Assembly (NCBI GenBank): GCA_902559885.1
Contig: CACEJU010000005.1
Span: 1 to 64,000, forward strand
From: an uncultured SAR86 cluster bacterium
GTDB taxonomy: Bacteria; Pseudomonadota; Gammaproteobacteria; Magnimaribacterales; D2472
Length of the DNA: 64,000 bases
Direction: 5' to 3'
Below are positions 31,201-40,252 of this stretch, in pieces. The position numbers and the translations under genes were made by a program. Numbering within the stretch: position 1 is the first letter of the stretch; each line of letters opens with the position of its first letter. Below the pieces are notes generated by a model. It did not search any database and was not told the DNA's origin. It worked only from the letters and a program-made list of their open reading frames with translations.

Positions 31201-31929
31201 GAGGCTGCAAACTCCTATGGATCAATCATCTTATATGGATTGATTACAGGTAATGATGAACTTGTTAATAAGGGTATCTATCTTCATTCATCTACATCAA
31301 CTGCTTACTGGCAATATTGGAATGATATTGATGGGTATAAAGGTATTGGAGATGATTATAAAAACTTTATTCCTGGATATCCTAATGTTACAACCTCAAT
31401 TATATGGAGTAGTGGAGCAGACTTTTCAACATGGTTTAGTCCAGCCTACGCTCATATACTAGGCATCCAAGGTCTACCTTCTAATCCTCTAATCTTGCAT
31501 GTAAGTCAGTATAAAGATTATATGATGGATTATATTGAACTTGGTTTAAGACAATCATCTAACGGAAAACCATCTGGGCTTGAAGAAGATCAATGGCGTG
31601 ATTTATGGTGGAACCTGATAGCTATGGTAGATCCAGAAGCTGCTATTTCTGATTACAACACTATGTCTTCTAATTATAATAATGAAGCTGGGGAATCAAA
31701 GGCTCATACTTATCATTGGCTGCATACCTTTAATAAAATAGGTCATATCCAAACTGGTACTGGTGAAATTACTTCTAATTATCCTGCGGCACTAGTGTTT
31801 AAAAAAGGCAATATTACAAACTACCTTGCTTATAATTTTAGCGATTCAAGTATTACTGTGAACTACAGTGATGGAAAAGTTATGGTAGTACCACCTAATG
31901 ACTTTAAATTAGAATCTAAAACTGATTAA
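28252..31929 (+). CDS. Lipoprotein GH81-like endo-1,3-beta-glucanase (laminarinase) with two Ig/PKD-like repeats and a carbohydrate-binding-like domain
   Basis: Lipobox LFIASC then Gly/Ser linker; THRWWGS, LADHHFHYGYFVRAAAEI, ALQGNNNESTSEAANSYGSIILYG are GH81-type motifs; Gly-rich linker GGGGGGGG before the catalytic region. Confidence 0.85.
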   Translation: MKKILSILVTILFIASCGGGGGGGSSDTSPPVTNPSPSISSFSSSASTITAGESITLTWSTSNANSCSASGDWSGTKGANGSETLTLDNVKTYSFTLTCSGATGTSNAVSSVSVDVQEAPSPVINSFTSSSSTINLNESITLEWSSSNTNSCSAGGDWSGSKNVNGSESIQLDTVKTYTFNLTCSNSSTSTNASLSVVVEDTQIEDLDVHIIEDGVVAEIWGGNDYLSFFDELNGYGDCTDEVSGTETCQSVDWEVVSDSGRGDVLEVMYVNGAGHAGLVVGPSPGVNLSDYSEGTLSFDIKIINSGNANLSGGFYIKVESGAQVASGELPISGIQATGDWETVDFPVSSLTASGALNLADITAPMVFFPAYQTGAGLVYQIDNVRFTGIADGATPPSGPNDGGGGGGGGNTGDYNILTYGAGSVSTSINLNSYRCVNDYGFWVYNAGVVNPGVAGCNIPTGQNNGTPVGAPTKVIPQVVEPAASKIIATHRWWGSIPFIGEMQLGDTNGGAHVTADPIRTRVSNAGARIMGLPGGFKLAGGLCANCYPQYVGGDPFTEVFDGIAIANSAHGSMDAYLKDYSDGSATVMWKTGNTDVMEATFVHGSPYVYFKVYDGNPIIKTLRSNSGEKGIFYESGDSLGVWTSVAGNRNNFVITGEGVTTYTNTSSDQIGISNATGEFTVSYIPTISGEPGVSMSDYFVSKARNIVASVDIDYSVNRNNNSVTVTHNYLDENGNAADTIVGMHPMHWKFSNQQTSNYKIRSARGIIKFAETSSFNYTMPFVGVLPTLPAIENTYDQNILEQLVKDFVNAGESSWINRDTTNDTYWSGKAYGKAAEVIAIAKSLGLNQEASQLTSWLKSELEDWFTAETDGELDELRYFVYDEDWDTILGIEEAYGSHQRLADHHFHYGYFVRAAAEICRTEKSWCGSDQYGPIIELLIRDYAGGDNDDMFPTYRNFDPANGFSWADGKADALQGNNNESTSEAANSYGSIILYGLITGNDELVNKGIYLHSSTSTAYWQYWNDIDGYKGIGDDYKNFIPGYPNVTTSIIWSSGADFSTWFSPAYAHILGIQGLPSNPLILHVSQYKDYMMDYIELGLRQSSNGKPSGLEEDQWRDLWWNLIAMVDPEAAISDYNTMSSNYNNEAGESKAHTYHWLHTFNKIGHIQTGTGEITSNYPAALVFKKGNITNYLAYNFSDSSITVNYSDGKVMVVPPNDFKLESKTD
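28357..28851 (+). repeat. Two tandem ~80-aa Ig/PKD-like repeats within the GH81 lipoprotein
   Basis: Repeat 1 CSASGDWSGTKGANGSETLTLDNVKTYSFTLTCSG; repeat 2 CSAGGDWSGSKNVNGSESIQLDTVKTYTFNLTCSN. Confidence 0.85.
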
Positions 31930-33610
31930 TCTTACCCTCTTCTATTGTTGCTATTACTTTAATAGCATCAATAGAGGATGGATCAATTGAAAGCGGATTT
32001 GCTGACAAAACGGTTAAATTAGCAATCTTTCCAGGTGAAATAGATCCATAATTTGATTCTATTCTTAGTGTATAGGCAGCATTAATAGTCACTCCCTTTA
32101 AAGCCTCAAGAGCTGAAACTCTTTGATTGGGTCCAGCTACTTTATTAGCATAATTAATCCTATTAACTGCTGAATGCATTAAAACCAAAGGAGATGCTGG
32201 TGCCATTGGCATATCTGAATGCAAAGAGAAAATGATATTTTCTTTCTCTAAATCACCCAACCTAACCATTTCTTGAGACCTTTCAAAACCTACACCCTTT
32301 TTACTGTATAGATCAGATAATGCAGTTACATAAAATGGATTCGCGCTAACAATAGCTCCTAACTCTTTGATCCTTTTAACTTGGTCAGGAGCAGCATAAC
32401 CAAAATGCACAATAGTTGTTCTGTGGTCATCTCTTGGGTTTTGTTTTAGGTTTTTTTCTAAAACATTAAGCACCCTATCTAGACCGGCATCTCCATTTTG
32501 ATGAACATGTATTTGGTATCCGGCATCCCAATAGAGTTTAAATGCTTCTTCAAATATTTCTTTCTCCATCAACCAGGCTCCCTCATGCCCATCTAAATAA
32601 CCATCTCTTAACATCATATTCTGAGAGTACATTGCACCATCTGCAAAGAGCTTGATGTGCCTTGGAAGATATTCCAATTTACCAGCACCCCATGTTAATT
32701 GATCTTCAGTTGCTTTAAGTAAATCATCAAAAGAAACGTGCTCTAACATATAGAGAGCGCTTGGAATATATAACGACTTGAATGGAGTATTTAAATCTCC
32801 AAAAATATAATTTTTTGCACCTTGTATAGATTTATCATACATAGCACCTGGGTTTGCAATTAAAGTAATTCCATTTTGAAGTAGATAGCCTTCTGTAATT
32901 TGCATCCCGGCTAAAATTCTTTCCGGAGCTGCAAGATAACTCATTACCTTTGGCATAACAGCAATAAGCCCTCTTTCTGAAAAGTGACCTTCTGTTAAAT
33001 TTGTATGTTTTTTATCATTAGCTGTTAAATTTTTTACATCCTCATTATTAATATCAAAAAATTCTAAAGCTTTTGAGTTCATAATAAATTCATGAAAAGA
33101 TCTATGAATAATTAATATAGGCCGATCATTTGAGATTTTATCTAAATCTTGTCTGGTTAGTTTTTCATGAAAGTAATGATGGAAGCCCCAGCTAACCATT
33201 GGCTCTCCATCCTCAAGCATTGCATTTATTTCTTGAAGCTTTGCTATATATTCAAATCTATTTCTTACACCTCTTGTTTTTTGATTAGGTGTAGTCCAAT
33301 CATCTATAGCAACAATATGTGAGTTCATAGTAATTGCTGCTAGTAGAGGATGAATATGGTGTTCTATAAATCCTGGAACTATGACGTCATTTTGAAAGTC
33401 ACTAATAATCTCAGCATGAGGATATGCTGTTACAAGATTATTCTTTTTCCCTACAGCAAGTATTTTATTTTTTTTAACTAATATTGCGTCAGATTCTTGA
33501 TCAAAAGCATCTAAAGTAATTAGTTCTTTTGCTAAGAATATTTTCTCTTTAAGATCTTCTGCATAACTGAAAGGGATTATTAAAAATATGAAAAAAAGTA
33601 ATTTTTTCAT
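31916..33610 (-). CDS. Amidohydrolase family protein (YtcJ-like), secreted
   Basis: Signal peptide; PGFIEHHIHP, HQNGDAGLDRVLNVLE, HSDMPMAPASPL, YGSISPGKIANLTVLSANPL. Confidence 0.85.
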   Translation of the reverse strand: MKKLLFFIFLIIPFSYAEDLKEKIFLAKELITLDAFDQESDAILVKKNKILAVGKKNNLVTAYPHAEIISDFQNDVIVPGFIEHHIHPLLAAITMNSHIVAIDDWTTPNQKTRGVRNRFEYIAKLQEINAMLEDGEPMVSWGFHHYFHEKLTRQDLDKISNDRPILIIHRSFHEFIMNSKALEFFDINNEDVKNLTANDKKHTNLTEGHFSERGLIAVMPKVMSYLAAPERILAGMQITEGYLLQNGITLIANPGAMYDKSIQGAKNYIFGDLNTPFKSLYIPSALYMLEHVSFDDLLKATEDQLTWGAGKLEYLPRHIKLFADGAMYSQNMMLRDGYLDGHEGAWLMEKEIFEEAFKLYWDAGYQIHVHQNGDAGLDRVLNVLEKNLKQNPRDDHRTTIVHFGYAAPDQVKRIKELGAIVSANPFYVTALSDLYSKKGVGFERSQEMVRLGDLEKENIIFSLHSDMPMAPASPLVLMHSAVNRINYANKVAGPNQRVSALEALKGVTINAAYTLRIESNYGSISPGKIANLTVLSANPLSIDPSSIDAIKVIATIEEGKINQF

Positions 33611-33625
33611 AGTTTATAAGTATAA

Positions 33626-34795
33626 CTAAATACTAAGATCCTCTAGATTATAATCTTTTAAATCCTTCCTAGCTTCTTCGTTCCATACAAATGATGTATT
33701 TGTACTTTCAAATGGCTCATATGAATATGGAGTTTCTAGTGGATATTTTTGCTTTCTTGCATCAATCGCATAACCAATTGATCTTGCTCTTCTTTGAATA
33801 ATTTCTTCAGTAAAAACCTGAGATTCACTATGAATGCCTCCGCCCTGAGTTCCAAGAACAGATGAGCGTCTATGAAAACCAAAATTAACAGTTACTCTTT
33901 GTTCATATCCGCAGTTTGGAAAAGAGCCATGCAATAATTGTCTATTGCATATGATTGCATCACCGGGATTGCATACTATTGGAACTGCACCCTCTAGCCT
34001 TTCACTTCCTGCCTCTGCAACTAATTCTTTTATATCTATTTTTCCTACCTTGTGTGTTCCAGGAACAACCCAGACTCCATTTACAGCAGTACTTCCATAT
34101 ACCTGAACCATAAAATTAAAACCATGAATGTCTTCATCAAAATCTGGATTATCCCAATGAGTTACTCCATCTTGATGCCAGGAAACAGCAGCTCCAATAC
34201 CTGGTTCTTTGATAAATAAAGCCTCGTTAAATGGTGCAAAATCTTTTCCATGAATATTTTCAGCTACCTTTAAAAGTTCTGGATGGGCATAAGTTCTCAA
34301 ACAAGCATCAGAGAATTGCAAAGAACCTAATAGAATTAGAGGCACTGCTGGAGGAGCATCGGTAGCTGCCTCTGGTTCAAACATCTTAATTTGATGTCTT
34401 CCATTTGCTAGCTCTGTTCCACCCAAAGGATCTCCTAATGGCTTGGACCAAACTAATGTAAGGGATTTAGACTCTGCATTCATTGCTGGCTCGCCTTTTG
34501 CATTTGTTAAACTTTCTGGTCCAGTTGGAAACTGTGTTCTTAAATGCTTAAGATCTTCTTCTATATCTTTAAGTTCTTCATCGTCTATGACGTTTTCAAA
34601 TACATAAAAACCATATTTTGAATACGCTTCACGAATTGATGGGCATAGCTTGCCATCCTCCCCAAAACTTATTGGACCACGATTATCTAACTCTAAAGCC
34701 CTCTTTTCACCAGCTTTTAAGTAAGCCTCCATTGCGTCGGCTTCGTCGCCATAAAAAGCAGCGCAAGCCTTAATTGAACAAGATGCATCAATCAT
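33626..34795 (-). CDS. Phytanoyl-CoA dioxygenase (PhyH) family protein
   Basis: YGFYVFENVIDDEEL, SWHQDGVTHWDNPDFDED (HxD), NRQLLHGSFPNCGYEQRVTVNFGFHRR. Confidence 0.85.
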   Translation of the reverse strand: MIDASCSIKACAAFYGDEADAMEAYLKAGEKRALELDNRGPISFGEDGKLCPSIREAYSKYGFYVFENVIDDEELKDIEEDLKHLRTQFPTGPESLTNAKGEPAMNAESKSLTLVWSKPLGDPLGGTELANGRHQIKMFEPEAATDAPPAVPLILLGSLQFSDACLRTYAHPELLKVAENIHGKDFAPFNEALFIKEPGIGAAVSWHQDGVTHWDNPDFDEDIHGFNFMVQVYGSTAVNGVWVVPGTHKVGKIDIKELVAEAGSERLEGAVPIVCNPGDAIICNRQLLHGSFPNCGYEQRVTVNFGFHRRSSVLGTQGGGIHSESQVFTEEIIQRRARSIGYAIDARKQKYPLETPYSYEPFESTNTSFVWNEEARKDLKDYNLEDLSI

Positions 34796-34864
34796 ATTTA
34801 CCCCTAATCTTGATTTAAGAATTATTCTAGCAAAAAAAATGTTTCTTGTTTATATCAAAAAATT

Positions 34865-35728
34865 CTAACTATTCATTCTTTTTATAGCACTAGTATGCTT
34901 GTCATAAAAATGATGTTTCAGAGTTCCTAGAATATGAGCTCCTAGAACTATATATAATAGATATGGCAATAAATACTTATGAAATAAACCCCATAAAATA
35001 TAGACATCACTTTCACTAACAGGCGGAGGAAATTCCCAGAAAAAGAAATAGGTTCCATATCCATGGTAGCTGGTCATAAAAAAACCTGTCACTGGAACTG
35101 CAAGCATTAGAAAATATAATGTCGAGTGAGCTATATGTGCTAGCTTCCTATCCCTATTTATCAATGACTCATCTAAGCTAGGTCTTTTAGATACAAAATT
35201 CCAGACTATTCTTACAATAACCAAAATAAATACTGTAACCCCAATTGACTTGTGAATGACATAATAAGAAAGTCTAAAAGGTGTTCCTTCAGGAATGATT
35301 GATGCAAAAATACCCATTGGAATAAGTGATATAAATAAAATTGCAATTGTCCAATGTAAAAAACGAGAAACTTTTCCATACCTGGCATCTTCATTTTTTA
35401 CAGATAAGTTTAGTGTATAGCTTTCTTTACTTTGATTTCTTGCAATAAACAATAAGAAAACACCTGAAGCAAGAGAAACTAATGCCTGAATCCAAAGTGT
35501 CATGGGTTTTGCAGAATCCATTGGTGTCTGATTTGGTTTTGGATTTTCAAGTATGCCAGAGGTGGCAACAAAAGAAAGAAACCAAACAGCAACTGCAAAG
35601 CACCCGATTGCTGCCAATATAGTTCCAAAAACTCTTATTTTTGGATTTGTATAATTCATAGCCCATGCAGTTAAAATTGAAAGTAAAACAATGGCAAAAG
35701 CTACTGATCCCCCAGGATATTGATACAT
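34865..35728 (-). CDS. Cytochrome b561-family membrane protein
   Basis: RFLHWTIAILFISLIPMGIF, YVIHKSIGVTVFILVIVRIVWNF, HIAHSTLYFLMLAVPVTGF, LGAHILGTLKHHF: heme-ligand-type His in TM helices. Confidence 0.85.
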   Translation of the reverse strand: MYQYPGGSVAFAIVLLSILTAWAMNYTNPKIRVFGTILAAIGCFAVAVWFLSFVATSGILENPKPNQTPMDSAKPMTLWIQALVSLASGVFLLFIARNQSKESYTLNLSVKNEDARYGKVSRFLHWTIAILFISLIPMGIFASIIPEGTPFRLSYYVIHKSIGVTVFILVIVRIVWNFVSKRPSLDESLINRDRKLAHIAHSTLYFLMLAVPVTGFFMTSYHGYGTYFFFWEFPPPVSESDVYILWGLFHKYLLPYLLYIVLGAHILGTLKHHFYDKHTSAIKRMNS

Positions 35729-35847
35729 AATTTATCTCAATAAAAAATTTACAATAAACATCATATATTCCCTAGGGACCTATTCAAGTAGGCAAGAAAT
35801 ACATACCTACTTCTAAAGAACATACTAGTTGTAAGAATTAAAGAATT

Positions 35848-36747
35848 CTAAAATTTTATTAAAGGGTTATAAGTAACCCTATCAGGAATATCTTCTGCGC
35901 CAGGTACGCCTTTAGCAATAAGAAATGGTTTAAGCTCTTCAATAGCTTTTGGTTCATCATAATGTCCAATGTTTGGATGTAAATGATGGATAAAATGGAG
36001 TTGCATTGAGTGGTTTAGATATCTTGGAATCCAATGTTGCCAAAATCTAGTATTTTTATATCTTCCATGCTCTGTTCCAATATGAGGGTAGTAAGAAAAA
36101 AAGATAGTGGTATAAATAGAACCAAGCTTAGCAGGCAACCACCATAGTAATAAAGTTTGCAAAGGATAAAGAACAACCATAACCATTAGAGCAAATCTAA
36201 GTAGTAAGGCTATTTTTACACCTTTATCAAAAGCTTTCTGAAAAGCTTTATCACTTACGAATACTTCTTTGTATTTTTCATAATCTGGAGATGTGCCATC
36301 AAGCACAAGCAAAATAATTTCTTTAATAGATTTGGCGTTAGAAGTCTGAAAATCAGGATCCTTCTCTTTATCATTAGTATAAGCATGGTGCTTCATATGG
36401 GTAACTCTTAATACTTCATAAGGATAAATTAAAGTTATTAAAGTAAAGTTGCCAACAAAAGAGTCCAGCCATCGCCTTTTTGGATTTCCCCTGGAATAAT
36501 TGCCATGCTGAGCTTCATGAGATGGTAAATAAGCAAAACAGGCGCATATAGTGGCAATAATAAATCCGCTCCATAAAGGAATTATTTCGTTGATTACTAA
36601 TGGCCATAAACTAAGCCAGATACAAGCTTGACCGACACCAATTAAAATCATTTCCCATTGAAATCTTTGGGCGTATTTTTTAGCAATTGCTTTTTCTTTT
36701 TCAAAAGAGAATTCTTCTGAAGCGCTATTAGCTATATCCATAACCAC
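35848..36747 (-). CDS. Fatty acid desaturase family protein
   Basis: Three His boxes HEAQH, HMKHH, HFIHHLHP; GTG start with an in-frame ATG two codons downstream. Confidence 0.82.
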   Translation of the reverse strand: MVMDIANSASEEFSFEKEKAIAKKYAQRFQWEMILIGVGQACIWLSLWPLVINEIIPLWSGFIIATICACFAYLPSHEAQHGNYSRGNPKRRWLDSFVGNFTLITLIYPYEVLRVTHMKHHAYTNDKEKDPDFQTSNAKSIKEIILLVLDGTSPDYEKYKEVFVSDKAFQKAFDKGVKIALLLRFALMVMVVLYPLQTLLLWWLPAKLGSIYTTIFFSYYPHIGTEHGRYKNTRFWQHWIPRYLNHSMQLHFIHHLHPNIGHYDEPKAIEELKPFLIAKGVPGAEDIPDRVTYNPLIKF

Positions 36748-36929
36748 TTACCCCTAATGTGCGCAATAATACCAACCAAAAAACCAACTAAAAAACACCA
36801 AATAGAAATATTTGGGACATTGTTAAAAGCACTTAACTTTAAGGCAGTTGCATTCAACACGCTGCCAATAAAAATCAAACCAAACCATGCTTTATTGTAG
36901 GAAAGTATTTTCTCAAGTATTTTTTCCAT
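36732..36929 (-). CDS. Small two-TM membrane protein, unknown
   Basis: 65-aa ORF overlapping the desaturase start by 16 nt; hydrophobic segments. Confidence 0.55.
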   Translation of the reverse strand: MEKILEKILSYNKAWFGLIFIGSVLNATALKLSAFNNVPNISIWCFLVGFLVGIIAHIRGKWLWI

Positions 36930-37016
36930 TATTTATTCTAACAAAATTTAGTAAAAAAACTCTATTACAAGTTTATACATATGAGAAATATATTGATAAA
37001 AAAATGAATATCTAAG

Positions 37017-37093
37017 TGGTGGGCCCGGGAGGACTCGAACCTCCGACCAATGGATTATGAGTCCACTGCTCTAACCAACTGAGCTACAGGCCC
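37017..37093 (-). tRNA. tRNA with CAT anticodon (Ile2 favoured over elongator Met), encoded CCA
   Basis: Reverse complement GGGCCTGTAGCTCAGTTGGTTAGAGCAGTGGACTCATAATCCATTGGTCGGAGGTTCGAGTCCTCCCGGGCCCACCA; cloverleaf, CAT anticodon. Confidence 0.95.
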
Positions 37094-37179
37094 AATGTTC
37101 AAATTGAACAAAAGAGCGAGTAATTATATAAGAATTAATTTTTTAAGGAAGCTTAAAAAAATATATTTTTATAATAGAC

Positions 37180-37203
37180 AGCAGCGGTATTAATACCGCT
37201 GCT
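37180..37203 (-). terminator. Perfect hairpin downstream of the 37219-37632 gene
   Basis: agcagcggtattaataccgctgct is a perfect 24-nt palindrome 15 nt after the stop; no immediate long U-tract. Confidence 0.5.
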
Positions 37204-37218
37204 TAAATAAATGCTTAA

Positions 37219-37632
37219 TTATTTCTTCGTCCAAATTTGACCTAGTTGAATTAATAATAAAGATCCCCAAAAAATTCCTTGAGGTAGATTTGGAGCAATG
37301 CTAAATCCTGCACCAGGATCATTTGCTTCTACAAATGCAGCTGCTCCCGGTGTAATACCAGCTTCAGAATTTTCTGCTAACCAAGCAAAAACGCCTGCCA
37401 CACCATTTGAATGCCATTCAAACCATGCTGCATTTATTAATCCAAACCAAGCAACGCTTAAACAAAAAGCTGTTCCAGCAATTTTTACAACAAGATTTGC
37501 ATCTGCACTGTTATAGATACCATTTGAGATTCTCAAGCCCACCCAGGCTAAAAATGCTATTCCAAAAAACCAAGGCCCAATAGCGCCAGCACCATGCCAG
37601 TAGGCATCCCATAACATAGGTTCATTTATCAT
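37219..37632 (-). CDS. Multi-TM membrane protein, unknown function
   Basis: 137 aa, Trp/Ala/Gly-rich hydrophobic segments, strong RBS (AGGGGGAAATTATG), own downstream hairpin. Confidence 0.7.
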   Translation of the reverse strand: MINEPMLWDAYWHGAGAIGPWFFGIAFLAWVGLRISNGIYNSADANLVVKIAGTAFCLSVAWFGLINAAWFEWHSNGVAGVFAWLAENSEAGITPGAAAFVEANDPGAGFSIAPNLPQGIFWGSLLLIQLGQIWTKK

Positions 37633-37758
37633 AATTTCCCCCTAATTAATAAAATATGATTCATTCATACTACCTGAGTCGGCATGATTAACCTCATATA
37701 TAAACATTAAAGATTTATATATATTTTTATAAAGGAATAAAATTGCTAAAATCTTTAA

Positions 37759-38394
37759 ATGATTGATCTTTCAAATTCCATGCCTTTTGCTAAAGGAGGA
37801 AATAGAGCTTGCTACCAGCATCCAAATAATAAAAATATTTGTTTAAAGGTTACTCACGCAGGGCTGCCAGAAAAATTAAAAAAAACAGCTCCCTGGTATA
37901 AAAAATATAGGGCCCTGGATAGCTTTGATGACAATAAAAGAGAAGAGCTTGCCTATTCTCAAAGAGCTGTATCAGAACATAAATTAATAATATGGGATCA
38001 TCTTGTGAAGTGGTATGGCTTTGAGGAGACCTCTATGGGATTAGCATCAGCTACTGAAATGGTTCTTAATGATGGAGTTATTGCTGAAACATTAGAATCT
38101 TATTTATTCACTAATGGTAAAGATGAAAAAATAACAGTAGCGCTGGAAGAGTTTGAGAATTGGTTAAAAAAAACTCTCATTCTTACAAAAAACATTATTC
38201 CTCATAATATTGTTGTAAAAAAAACTGAGGGCAAACTTCAACTTAAGATAATTGATGGCCTTGGTTGTTCATCATTTTTACCCCTTCCAAAAATTAGTAA
38301 CTTTTTTGCAAAAAGATATGTAAGCAGAAGAGTTGAACTTATGCACTCAAGAATCGATTGGGACCTTTCAGGAAGAAAAGGTAGCTGGAAATAA
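37759..38394 (+). CDS. yrbL: YrbL family protein (PhoP regulatory network protein family)
   Basis: FAKGGNRACYQHPNNKNICLKV, REELAYSQR, IPHNIVVKKTEGKLQLKIIDGLGCSSFLPL. Confidence 0.8.
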   Translation: MIDLSNSMPFAKGGNRACYQHPNNKNICLKVTHAGLPEKLKKTAPWYKKYRALDSFDDNKREELAYSQRAVSEHKLIIWDHLVKWYGFEETSMGLASATEMVLNDGVIAETLESYLFTNGKDEKITVALEEFENWLKKTLILTKNIIPHNIVVKKTEGKLQLKIIDGLGCSSFLPLPKISNFFAKRYVSRRVELMHSRIDWDLSGRKGSWK

Positions 38395-38404
38395 CAGCTA
38401 CCTT
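38378..38404. terminator. Convergent hairpin overlapping yrbL and rpoD stop codons
   Basis: aaggtagct ggaaataac agctacctt: perfect 9-bp stem; minus-strand 3' side continues CTTTTCTTCC. Confidence 0.6.
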
Positions 38405-40205
38405 ATTCGTCTAAGAAACTTTTAAGATGACTGGATCTACTTGGATGACGTAGCTTTCTTAGTGCCTTAGCTTCTATCTGTCTAATTCTTTCCCTTGTAA
38501 CATCAAACTGCTTACCAACTTCCTCAAGCGTATGATCTGTATTCATTCCAATACCAAATCGCATTCTAAGTACTTTAGCCTCTCTAGCAGTAAGTGAGCC
38601 CAGAATATCATCAGTAGCAAAATGAAGACTATCTTCAGTAGCCACCTCAACTGGAGAATCAATAACTGTATCTTCAATAAAATCACCTAGGCTTGAATCT
38701 TCATCATCACCAATTGGAGTCTCAGTTGAAATTGGTTCTTTCGCAATTTTTAGGACTTTTCTTACCTTATCCTCTGGCATATCAAGCTCTTTACTTAGCT
38801 CTTCAGGAGTAGGTTCACGCCCCATATCCTGCATCATCTGTCTAGAAACTCTATTGAGTTTGTTAATTGTTTCAATCATATGCACAGGAATTCTTATAGT
38901 TCTAGCTTGGTCGGCTATAGATCTTGTTATTGCCTGACGAATCCACCAAGTAGCATATGTTGAGAACTTGTAACCTCTTCTATATTCAAATTTATCAACA
39001 GCTTTCATTAGACCAATATTACCTTCTTGAATTAAATCTAAGAACTGAAGTCCTCTATTGGTATATTTTTTTGCAATAGAGATAACAAGACGTAAGTTAG
39101 CTTCAACCATATCTTTTTTTGCTCTTCGCATTTTGGTTTCACCCATGGACATTTGTCTATTAATGTCTTTAATTTCTTTGATACTAAGGCCAACTCTTTT
39201 CTCAATATCAATAATGTCTTTTTGTGCAATGACAACATCTTGCTTTACTGCTTGGAGAAGATCCTTTTTGTATTTTTTTTCTTTCATCAAAGAATCAATC
39301 CATTTAACTTTTGTCATATTCTCGGGGAATAATTTTAGAAAATCTTTTCTTGGGATTCTGGCTTTTTTTACAAGTTGAAGTTGTATAAATCTTTCCTTTT
39401 CTCTTATAGCGCTTAATCCGTTCCTTGCAATAATAGATAAATCATCAAACATTCTTGGACTAAATTTTAAAAATTGAAAAATTTGGCCAAGTTTTTCAAA
39501 TTCTTTTTGAGCCTCTTTAGAGTTTCTGCCTTTTGATTCAATAACTTTGTGTGTTTTATTGTATTGTCTTTTAAGGTTGGTCATTCTTCTTTGGACTTCT
39601 TTTAGGTCTAACCCACCTGAATCTTCATCATCCGACTCTTCTTCTTGTTTTGCTCTTTCAGTACCTGGTCCAGCTGATGGAACTTCCTCCATCTCTTCTA
39701 AAAAACCAGTAATAAAATCATTTATCTTTTTTTCTTCATCTTTAACAAGTTGAAAAAACTCCATTGCATATTCAACAGTATTTGGATAATAGACACTCGC
39801 ATTTAAGAGCTCTCTCATGCCCTCTTCAATTCTTTTTGCAATCTCAATTTCACCTTCTCTAGTTAGAAGATCAACAGTCCCCATTTCACGCATATACATA
39901 CGAACAGGATCTGTAGTTCTTCCAGTTTCGTTTTCAACGGCGGCTAGCGCTTCAGCAGCTTGCTCAAGAGCTATATCATCAGAATCTTCAGATTCTGATA
40001 ACATCAATTCATCTGCATCTGGTGCTGTTTCATGAACTTGGAGACCCAAGTCATTAATCATGCCAATAATTTCATCAACTTGATCTGGATCTGATATGTC
40101 CTCAGGCAAATGATCATTTACATCAGCATAGGTAAGATAACCCTGCTCTCTGCCTTTACTTATTAGCTCAGCTATTCTTGAGCCTTTTTTACTTATTTTA
40201 TCCAC
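38403..40205 (-). CDS. rpoD: RNA polymerase sigma factor RpoD (sigma-70)
   Basis: [116 protein letters not shown]. Confidence 0.98.
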   Translation of the reverse strand: MDKISKKGSRIAELISKGREQGYLTYADVNDHLPEDISDPDQVDEIIGMINDLGLQVHETAPDADELMLSESEDSDDIALEQAAEALAAVENETGRTTDPVRMYMREMGTVDLLTREGEIEIAKRIEEGMRELLNASVYYPNTVEYAMEFFQLVKDEEKKINDFITGFLEEMEEVPSAGPGTERAKQEEESDDEDSGGLDLKEVQRRMTNLKRQYNKTHKVIESKGRNSKEAQKEFEKLGQIFQFLKFSPRMFDDLSIIARNGLSAIREKERFIQLQLVKKARIPRKDFLKLFPENMTKVKWIDSLMKEKKYKKDLLQAVKQDVVIAQKDIIDIEKRVGLSIKEIKDINRQMSMGETKMRRAKKDMVEANLRLVISIAKKYTNRGLQFLDLIQEGNIGLMKAVDKFEYRRGYKFSTYATWWIRQAITRSIADQARTIRIPVHMIETINKLNRVSRQMMQDMGREPTPEELSKELDMPEDKVRKVLKIAKEPISTETPIGDDEDSSLGDFIEDTVIDSPVEVATEDSLHFATDDILGSLTAREAKVLRMRFGIGMNTDHTLEEVGKQFDVTRERIRQIEAKALRKLRHPSRSSHLKSFLDE

Positions 40206-40252
40206 TATTACTCCGATTTAGATTTATGTAGAGGCTAAATACTAAAATTCAA

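Noticed and set aside
35785-35811. AAGTAGG...CCTACTT inverted repeat between desaturase and b561 genes
   Set aside because: Only a 7-bp stem with a 13-nt loop and no T-tract; too weak to call a terminator or operator.
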